Shown piece after piece: positions 9,143-16,318 of a stretch of DNA of 17,348 nucleotides. Numbering within the stretch: position 1 is the stretch's first letter; the number at the start of each line of letters is the position of its first letter. The notes under the pieces are model-generated. The model had not been told where the DNA came from and ran no database searches. It worked only from the letters and a program-made list of their open reading frames with translations. The stretch is taken from positions 10,264 through 27,611 of the forward strand of contig QZLH01001566.1 of NCBI GenBank assembly GCA_003833135.1, written 5' to 3'. This DNA comes from Oehlia diaphana (Eukaryota > Glomeromycota > Glomeromycetes > Glomerales > Glomeraceae). The position numbers and the translations under genes were made by a program.

Positions 9143-10120
9143 ATGTCCAGTTTGTCATTGCTCAACTCTTCTGGAAGCATGCCATTTTTGGTATTGACCA
9201 CGTTTTTTTTGCTTATTGGTCCAGCGATATTCGTAAGAATCGTCAGCATGTATGGAAATCTAAAACAAAAGATCTCTAATGAACTTTCCGCACATGTCAT
9301 CAAAATTCTCATCGATCTTGGTATACTAAATAATATATCGGAAAAGAGGTCACTCCATGACCAGATCTCTACTAAACTTAATGATAAATTTAACACATGT
9401 ATTTCCGATATTAATTCTTTTTTCACTGAGAAGCTCAACAGAATCAATGATGATCTTAATAATAAACTTAACGAAGAAGTTAATGCAGGGTTCGGCAAGA
9501 TTAATACCGAACTTAATAGTAAACTTACTGCGGAAGCCGAAAAAAACAAGGCATGTGATGATGACTTCACTAAGGAGACGCAGAAAATCTTTTCAATGAT
9601 CAGTACTGTTACCAAAAGGCTTGATAGGATCGAAGAAGCCTGTCATAATGATTTTGGAAACATTTCATCCGAATTTACATCAATCAAAGCTTCTATTGAA
9701 ATTCTTCAAAATGATTTGGCCCAACATTATGCGGTTGTCCAAAGAGCCGATTTCGATCAACAAAGCATGTCCAATGAATCTGAAACTAATGGATCTGGAC
9801 TGGGAAGTTCGCTAGACTCTTCCTCAGCTTCAACTAGTTCAAGCTCTTCATCTGAAGGTTCCAATTTATCTGGAATTTTTGATATTACTGGAGACATTAA
9901 AATTCACTTTAAAGAACACTTTGATCGACTTATGAAGGCGAGGAATTATACTTTTGATGAGATGTGCTTCTCGGTAGTAATGGATATTCGTAGTCTTGGA
10001 GGGAATATTAAAATCTCAACAGTGAAAAATTTTTATAGTGGTGTTGGTCGCAGTACAGTTAGTACTGTTAATCAGATAAACGCATGGGTAAATAGTTTTA
10101 ATAATAATAATGCGGAGTAG
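9143..10120 (+). CDS. Membrane-anchored coiled-coil protein with HTH-like C-terminus
   Basis: Intact single-exon ORF of 325 residues from ATG 9143 (context tcATGt) to TAG. Residues about 13-36 form one hydrophobic segment (PFLVLTTFFLLIGPAIFV) followed by Arg, consistent with a signal anchor. Residues about 55-205 are predicted coiled coil with repeated NDLNNKLNEEV-like units. Residues about 208-244 are a Ser-rich linker. The last 80 residues form a compact domain (HFKEHFDRLMKARNYT, then ISTVKNFYSG, then VNQINAWVNSF), which resembles a Cro/C1-like helix-turn-helix: two helices, a turn, a TVKNFY recognition-helix-like segment and a closing helix. A membrane anchor on a putative DNA-binding protein could mean release by proteolysis or tethering, or the domain may be a protein-protein module. 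No enzyme motif is present. The antisense frame over 9055-9615 is a shadow. Function is not known. Confidence 0.75.
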   Translation: MSSLSLLNSSGSMPFLVLTTFFLLIGPAIFVRIVSMYGNLKQKISNELSAHVIKILIDLGILNNISEKRSLHDQISTKLNDKFNTCISDINSFFTEKLNRINDDLNNKLNEEVNAGFGKINTELNSKLTAEAEKNKACDDDFTKETQKIFSMISTVTKRLDRIEEACHNDFGNISSEFTSIKASIEILQNDLAQHYAVVQRADFDQQSMSNESETNGSGLGSSLDSSSASTSSSSSSEGSNLSGIFDITGDIKIHFKEHFDRLMKARNYTFDEMCFSVVMDIRSLGGNIKISTVKNFYSGVGRSTVSTVNQINAWVNSFNNNNAE

Positions 10121-11133
10121 TGGGGAAGGAACTGCCATTATATGGGTTGGGGCTTGGCAATTTCCTCCCTTGAAACAACCTGCTACTCTATTGTTTTCTA
10201 CTTTCATTTTTACTTAGCCGGCCGGCCCTTTCTCATGTATTACTTTACAATAAAGAATGTTTTGATTGATTTTTAAAATGTGTGCATTTTGCAAATGTAA
10301 ATATAACTCTCATGATAGTAAACTAAAATGATTCCCGATTTATACCTATTTGAGATAATCTCCAACACTGTATTAATCTATAAGGGGTATCCGTTGATCT
10401 GATTTTCATGATGAATCATAGTAACACAATTTCTCCAAAGATTTATTTCCGAAATTAAACCCACTACAAATCATATAAAAATGAGGCCTTATTTAGTGAA
10501 TTAATTTATTCGCCCTGTGCAAGTAAAACAAAAATTAAGCGAAGCATTCAAACTTACCATTATTTACATCATCATATCCAACAATCAAATTCTGCGAAGT
10601 TAGTTTGTTTGATTTCTTGACTTGACTTTAGAAAATCACCATCACGATGCTAATCATTTTTCTCAACTCTATAGATGCTCAAAGATAAAGCGGAATATTG
10701 CCTTTCTTGATTCTTTCCGCACATTGTCATGTGTCTGTCACCAAATTTTCGTCAAATGCTGAATTACATTGCGCAGTATATCGTCCCGGTGACGTCTGAC
10801 GCAGTATCGAGCTGACAATAAAAAAAATATTAAGCTACAAATTTATTGGTTATGAGGCGGTATGGAATATTATAAAAATGAAGTGTACTGGTAAGTGTGA
10901 ATCGGATATCTCATTTTTTTTTATCTCGTTGCTAATCTTCAGATTCTTCATATAGATTCATCTCTCCTGCGAAACTTAGCTAAAATCGATACTTTTTAAT
11001 TTCCGATTATTCGGAAAAAAATCTGATAAGGGACAGTCGTGAATTGATGTAAAAGCACCCAATTGATTGTTATATGAGATATTTGATATACAAGAATCTT
11101 ACGCTACGCATCTTCATCCTATAATCCAGCAAC
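10121..11133. other. Intergenic stretch; 3' UTR then nothing recognised
   Basis: Just after the 9143 gene lie a GC-only block, GCCGGCCGGCCC (10217-10228), and an AATAAA hexamer (10249-10254), 129 nt past the stop and a likely polyadenylation signal. Beyond that no gene is evident. One oddity is an ATG at 10878 followed four codons later by a perfect GTAAGT donor (10891) and a plausible acceptor at 10942, but the spliced frame stops after about 17 codons. Confidence 0.45.
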
Positions 11134-11682
11134 ATGAAAGGAATAGAGATTATAGACCAAAAAGACAGTAAGTATTTACTATTGTTGTGATTAATCCATT
11201 TACTATAGGAAGTCAACTTTATAATTTTCTACAAGATTCCTCTTCCTGAAAAGATGCACGAATATTTTTCATCAGCTCCTGCACGCTGTGCAAGCTTGAT
11301 TTGGAACAGAAAATTTACACGAAACACCTGAATTCATTGAGCGTAAACCAAGATCTACCGCAATTTGCTAGAGATCACGCAAAAAAGTTGTTGAAAGAAC
11401 TATATTCACTTATTAGCTCTTTTGCAAATTGGGAATAACTCAATATGTTGATAATACATCATGTCAGTCCAAGGAAATCGTTTCATTTTGGGATTCGATA
11501 TTAGAACGTGCTACCGAAGAACATGATTACAAGATACTTGAGTAAGCTCGAAGCAAACATGTCTCAATTGGTGGTGCTGACGTTGCTAGAGTGCAACGAG
11601 AAAATAAGTGAGTCGCTCACCTGGTGTTCGACAAGAATGTGTTCCTTGTCTCAATGAAGAATTAGCTTTTCAGCTTATATAA
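11134..11682 (+). pseudogene. Decayed gene with stops and two frame slips
   Basis: Protein-like sequence begins at ATG 11134, with a possible 41-nt intron (GTAAGT at 11168 to AG 11208). The spliced frame meets TGA at 11247-11249, then reads a clear helical stretch (KLDLEQKIYTKHL, then FARDHAKKLLKELYSLI) to TAA at 11436-11438. Coding character resumes in another frame (SKEIVSFWDSILERAT), stops at TAA 11543-11545, continues in that frame (ARSKHVSIGGADVAR) to TGA 11609-11611, then resumes in a third frame (SRSPGVRQECVPCLNEELA) to the final TAA 11680-11682. The amino-acid character on both sides of each break fits one ancestral frame damaged by small indels and nonsense changes. I recall similar segments in Rhizophagus proteins but know no function. 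Confidence 0.5.
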
Positions 11683-11780
11683 GCGTTGATCGATAGCTTA
11701 TGCATTTGTTATTTTGTTGAGTTTGTTCTCGTCAAAGGATAAAACGTAATTATTAAATTACCAATTAAATAAAGAAATAT

Positions 11781-12040
11781 CCACCGCTCCGCCGTCAAGT
11801 TGACAGGCGCGGGACACGGTGGCCTACCTTTACGTGCAGAACGTTCACCGTCAGGTTGACAGGCATGAGGTCGTTCTGCACGTACCTCTACCACATCACC
11901 GTCAAGCTGGCAGGCATGAATGTGGTAGGCGACTGCAAAGAGGAGGTCACCGTCAAGTTGACAGGCATGATAATCTCCCCTTGCACTTCCAGACACAACT
12001 TGCCGTCAGGTTGACAGGCGTGGGCAAAATACAAGTTCGT
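11781..12040. repeat. Five-unit hairpin array with constant core and variable arms
   Basis: An 18-bp core, (A/G)CCGTCAAGTTGACAGGC with small changes, recurs at 11791, 11847, 11898, 11949 and 12002 (spacings 56, 51, 51, 53 bp). The core is near-palindromic (GTCAA-G-TTGAC). Each core is flanked by arms that differ between units but are complementary within a unit. Unit 2 has a perfect 13-bp pair (11831-11843 with 11872-11884). Unit 3 has a perfect 9-bp pair (11888-11896 with 11920-11928). Unit 1 pairs 6 bp (11781-11786 with 11817-11822) plus TCC/GGA. Unit 4 pairs 11934-11945 with 11974-11984 with one bulge and one mismatch. Unit 5 is weaker. The block is much richer in G+C than its surroundings. 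ORFs on both strands (the HACQLDGD-like repeat) are translations of the core and not genes. It ends about 130 bp upstream of the ATG at 12169. Confidence 0.8.
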
Positions 12041-12168
12041 AATAGATGATCATCTGATTATCATGTTGGCCATAAAAATCAAAAGTTTGTACATTAAAAC
12101 GCGATAGACTTAAACGGTTTCCGTTTCCCTATCCCTAGTACTAACGCGTTTTCATCCTTGACACTGCC

Positions 12169-15100
12169 ATGTCCGATATTATCAGAGAACCATGACTAGA
12201 AGCAACTAAATTCTTCAAGTATCAGATAGACAAGAATGCACGTTGCATTCACGAATTTTTTAAGAGTGTCTCTGCCTCACAGTGGTCACTAAGTTCCTTT
12301 GTCAAGTATATTGCTAAGTTGGAGACTAGGCTGGGTTTTGAACAACTCTTCAAAGTGTTTGTTAAAAGTTTGGATCAAATTTGTGTGTTACTCGTTGTTC
12401 CAGTTTGTGTTCGAGCATTTGCTCAAAACTATTTGAAATGGCTGGAGGTACGTGATTATTAATTCCTAGACTTTTATGACATGCATACTGATATTCGTCG
12501 TTTCAGACGTGCACGGGCAAGGCAATGGTAAACGAATGCAGAGAATATTTTTTCGCTAAAGTGACGTTGCAAGAAAAAACTGAACTAAAAGACGTATTCA
12601 AAGTATGTTGATGGGTACAATACGTTACATAATACATAATGATGCTCATGTAATTTTTTATAGGATACGGTGAATGTTACTGCGCAAGCGGAGGCATACC
12701 GCGCATATATCACTGCACCAGCTGTGCCAACAAAGTCAAGCACATCCTTCTCGGAAGATCAACTCTCGGAGTACCACACTCAGCAAACAGACGGGACATA
12801 CACAGGTGATGAATCCGACCGGGGTACTGACGAAGATGTTCAAGAAAGGGTTAGTTGATTTCCTTTGAATTCAATGATTCGTATTAACATTGCATGTTAA
12901 TATTGCTTTGTTTTTGAGATCAATATTGAAATAACTCTGTGTCTTTATAGCACAATGATAAGGTAGACGAAGAATTAATAGAAGCTTCCACAGAGAAAAA
13001 GAGAAAAGACGAGGATGACGTGACATCGACACCACCCACAAAAAGGGTAACGACACAACTTTAGCGGTGTTTTTCACACTAGTTCACGTGTTTACATTGG
13101 TTGAAAATAGCTGATATATATCAATTTTTAATTCAGTCTAGATCACGTTATGAATCATCGTACTCGCCATCTCCATCTGAAGTGGAAGAATTACCTTCGC
13201 TGACAACTGATTCAATTTTTAATGAGGAACCCATTACACAGACACGACCATCATACTCGCCATCTCCAGTTTTTAATGAGAAACCCATTACACAGGCACG
13301 ATCATCATACTTTCCATCTCCATCTGAAGTGGAAGTATCTCCGACAACTGATTCAGTTTTTAATGAGGAACCCATTACACAGGTACGAGAAACTTCGGAA
13401 AATAAGGTAGTTGTATTTTCACCTCTGTTTAACACAATAAAAAATGTCTTCTCACCTTTCAAATATGTGCACAGATCAGAATAATTAGTACCGCCAATGA
13501 GACGGAAGTGAAATCAACCTGTAACGATAATGACGAAGAATCATCATCGTCTCCTCCTAATCAGGAACTTCCTTCGATAATTGTAAATGAGGTAAATGAA
13601 CAAGTTATAGAAATGATAAGTCGTTAAAACAAATATTTTTTTCTGCCTTTCTAATGACTAACTTAATCTATATGCGCAGGATATGACTGACACAGAAATG
13701 ATGCGTGACAGATATCTAAGAATACGTCGGGATCTATGTGAACATTTTTCACAGAAGGATGTAAGTTTACCACGAATCCGCATCAGTTTCAGGAAAAAAA
13801 TACTGTATTGATTATTGCTTTGTCCTTTTAGTGGTTTATTGAAGACTACAATGTTTCAGATGGATTTCGCAAATATCAAATTGATAATATTGACAAATTA
13901 GTGGTTGGCGAAACTTTTGACTTTTCATCAAATAGTGAGGCGATCCTGTAAGTATAATTGAGTATGATTTTAAGGACGTCTGATTATTTAACAAATTCTT
14001 TGTATTACAGGTCCCTTCACAATATCATGTTCATTGATTCAACAACAATGAGAAAACCTTCGTACTTAGATATAGACGACCGAAAATGGCGTATTTCTAT
14101 ACGTCAGCCAAAGCAACAAATTCCACCCAATTTCCTTGGAGAAATAATGGACGAATATGAAGCGGTATTGTCATGTGTTTAGTACATGCGGACCTATGAT
14201 AATTGTAATCTAATATCTTTTTGCAATTAAAAATAGGAGATAAATGATATAGATGAACTTCGTTCCAAGTTCTATGATATGTGGGGGAAATATCGTGACA
14301 GAGTCATTTATTCAGATAATGAGAGGCGTTTGTTTGAAGCTATCCAAGCAGTTTCACGTGCATTGTAAGATTCTTGGATTTCAATCTTGTATTTTTCTTG
14401 CCGTTTCTTTCCAATAACTATCCATATGATCTTTTTCTTTAAGCTTTGAAAGGATGCACATGTATCCAGATTCAAGGAACAAAAACGAAGATACGTTTGT
14501 ACATGACTATGTACATGACGCTTTTAAAGAAATGTTCCGTGATCCGAATTATGAGATTATTTGGTAATAAAATTTGAGATTTTTTTTTGTATTTAATCAT
14601 TGATATTGTTCTTTATCTTTACTTGTTCTTTATTTAACAGGGCAAATACTGAAAGTCTATCTTCAAGAGAGCACCGAGCGACTTACGGACGTTCCAAAGG
14701 CAGAAAACCGGACATTACAATATATCGAGTTATGAAAAAAGACGATAAAGAAGAAACATGTAAAGTTGAACATGAAGAAACATGTTTCGTAGAAGCCAAA
14801 CATCTCTCAGTCACAAGAAATAGCAAAATTGGAGGCTACAATCGTTATAAAGTAGCCATCCTTTGCCAGGGGGGCATCAACAGAATAATTTCTTCACGTG
14901 GAAACATACCAAAACTTAAGTCCTTCGGAGGACATATTTGTGGTAAATCTACTTTTTACACTTTTTTTGAGTTTCCAGTCTTTCTAATTCACTTTCTGTT
15001 AAAACATTATAGAGGGTTATATCTATTTGGGAATGATGGATCTAGAGTATGACGGGATCTACCGATACTTTCAACTCTCCGAAATTAAACTCGCTCAAAA

Positions 15101-15409
15101 ACTTTCTGAGTTTAACCTCGTGAGAAAGTTAATTGTAGAAACATTTTATTTCAAGGTGAATCTCTTTTTGATGATGTCAAAAAATTTTTGAGTTTCCATA
15201 TACTTATCTTTTTTTTGTTTGTTATCCAGTGTCGAATTGATAGTTTTTATTCTAGTGAAAATAATGAGAGTTTATCCGACAATATTTCTTGCCATAATGG
15301 CTTCTCCCGTAATCCAACAATCTCACCAAAGGCACGTAGAAATTCGATGATTCCAGTTGTTAGCTTGATTGAAAAAACTACTAAAACCAATAATCGTAAA
15401 AGTATATAA
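12169..15409 (+). CDS. 14-exon PD-(D/E)XK-like family gene (TGA at codon 9)
   Basis: Exons: 12169-12447, 12507-12602, 12664-12849, 12951-13046, 13137-13406, 13475-13591, 13680-13760, 13832-13947, 14011-14164, 14237-14364, 14444-14563, 14641-14942, 15013-15155, 15230-15409. All 13 introns are 59-101 nt, GT...AG, and keep the phase; the total is 756 codons including stop. The N-terminal part is helical (FFKYQIDKNARCIHEFF). The middle (exons 3-6) is Ser/Thr/Glu-rich and low complexity, with a basic KKRK near the end of exon 4 as a possible nuclear signal. Exons 7-13 form the conserved domain: FVHDYVHDAFKEMF, then WANTESLSS, then a KPD motif (Asp codon 14711-14713), then Glu-Ala-Lys (Glu 14792-14794, Lys 14798-14800). 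This is a D...ExK layout typical of PD-(D/E)XK nucleases. LEYDGIYRYF follows. I recognise the WANTESLSS...KPD family as abundant in Rhizophagus; its activity is unproven. Oddity: TGA at 12193-12195, eight codons after the only suitable ATG. Either the gene is newly inactivated or the true 5' exon lies upstream, using the AG at 12198-12199. Exon 5 could end at 13382 instead. Confidence 0.72.
13142..13390 (+). repeat. In-frame coding repeats within exon 5
   Basis: A nearly identical 25-bp block beginning ttttaatgag and ending cattacacag occurs at 13217-13241, 13271-13295 and 13358-13382, each followed by an Arg codon and twice by a catactcgccatctcca-like block. Spacings are 54 and 87 bp; the 33-bp difference is 11 codons, so the frame is kept. 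The peptide repeat is FNE(E/K)PITQ plus SYSPSPSEVE. It marks a fast-changing, probably disordered linker between the N-terminal part and the nuclease-like domain. Confidence 0.75.
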
Positions 15410-16088
15410 ATCCTTTAAATGTTATTATAGTGGTTTGATAGTAGTTTGTTATGGTTAATTTTCTTGGAAATATCTTTTTCTGTTTCCAAGGCTTTTTTAA
15501 TTCTTATTGCTATATAATTAGGGAAGAAGACCAAAATATTTAGTTATCAAGTTAATATATGGCAAGAAATGTTTAGCAAATTTAATGAAGCTTTAGGTCT
15601 ATTATTTCGGAAAAAATAAAAAATAGATTTCGTGTATGTGATGCAAATTTTTTTTTTGGCACCTGCGTTACAAATTGTAACGCGCACGTGATTTGTAAAT
15701 TACATAAGAAGAGGATGAAAAAGATTATGTAATTGCCGAAATCTGGTTTGATATAAACGTACCACGCCATTTCTTCTGTGCAATTTTGGCAAGCCCGGAC
15801 ACCATGTCCAGACTCTACCATCAGATAGTCATATGCACAGCGCCTTAGGAGATAAATTTAACCTGACACTGATCCTGCTTATATGCGTGTCCATCAGAAA
15901 AAATATAAGTTTCGGGAGATAAATTTAACCGAATGCTGATCCTGGTTCTGCTCAATTTTGGTGAGCTCGGACTTTTTGCACGTGCATTTTATTCGTGATA
16001 ATTTTCCTGAATTCTCGTTATGCTTATCCGGCTAAAGAAAAAAATCTGAAATCTGATTAGCCGATCATCTCGTGATTTATAGAAACTC

Positions 16089-16129
16089 GCCAGCTCCTGG
16101 AACGCTCCTAGCACTATCGAGGAACTGGC
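16089..16129. repeat. Imperfect hairpin
   Basis: GCCAGCTCCT (16089-16098) pairs with AGGAACTGGC (16120-16129) with one mismatch, across a 21-nt loop. A related GGAACTAGG word follows at 16132. G+C content is higher than its surroundings, so it stands out. It may be a fold-back relic or a terminal structure. Confidence 0.45.
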
Positions 16130-16270
16130 GGGGAACTAGGGAGATCATATGTGATACAAAATTTATAATTTAGTGATCGGCTCTAATTTAACCGAATCAA
16201 AAAATACGAATAAAAATGAATATTATAATATACTTGCTATAAATTGCTATAAATCTTTAAAATCGCTAAA

Positions 16271-16310
16271 AACGCTATAATTTCACTAAAACGGCTATAA
16301 TTTCACTATA
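16271..16310 (+). promoter_or_regulatory. Tandem 20-bp repeat with TATA-like core before the last gene
   Basis: Two adjacent 20-bp units share the identical 15-mer gctataatttcacta (16274-16288 and 16294-16308). Two more GCTATAA words lie at 16236 and 16246. The second unit ends only 8 bp before the ATG at 16319. TATA-like content next to a start suggests a core promoter with duplicated elements, but the repeat is so close to the ATG that part of it may lie in the 5' UTR. Confidence 0.45.
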
Positions 16311-16318
16311 CTCGCAAA

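Larger units (their letters stand above)
15410..16318. other. Intergenic stretch with duplicated blocks and a hairpin
   Basis: No gene seen; the small minus frame at 15582-15821 looks like noise. AATAAA at 15615-15620 may serve the 14-exon gene, 206 nt after its stop. Two block pairs occur in order A-B-B-A. Block A (15774-15800 and 15946-15972) matches 22 of 27. Block B (15848-15877 and 15915-15944) shares 16 identical bases (ggagataaatttaacc) and the end ctgatcctg. CACGTG palindromes lie near 15685 and 15977. Confidence 0.5.

Noticed and set aside
9055..9615. 186-codon minus-strand ORF
   Set aside because: Antisense of the coiled-coil region of the 9143 gene; its Leu/Ser richness mirrors Asn/Lys/Glu codons on the other strand.
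10878..10995. Mini-gene: ATG, near-perfect GTAAGT donor, good branch and acceptor
   Set aside because: The spliced product stops after about 17 codons and has no recognisable sequence; it could be a chance match or a lost first exon.
11791..12019. CRISPR-like look: 18-23 bp repeats with spacers of about 30 bp
   Set aside because: The host is eukaryotic with introns, there are no cas genes, only five units exist, and the spacers are complementary to each other across each repeat, which CRISPR spacers are not.
11709..12049. ORFs on both strands through the hairpin array
   Set aside because: The repeated peptide is only the translated 18-bp core, and both strands are open because of the repeat and its higher G+C.
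13148..13462. 104-codon minus-strand ORF with repeats
   Set aside because: Antisense of the exon 5 coding repeats; exon 5 is supported by splice phase.
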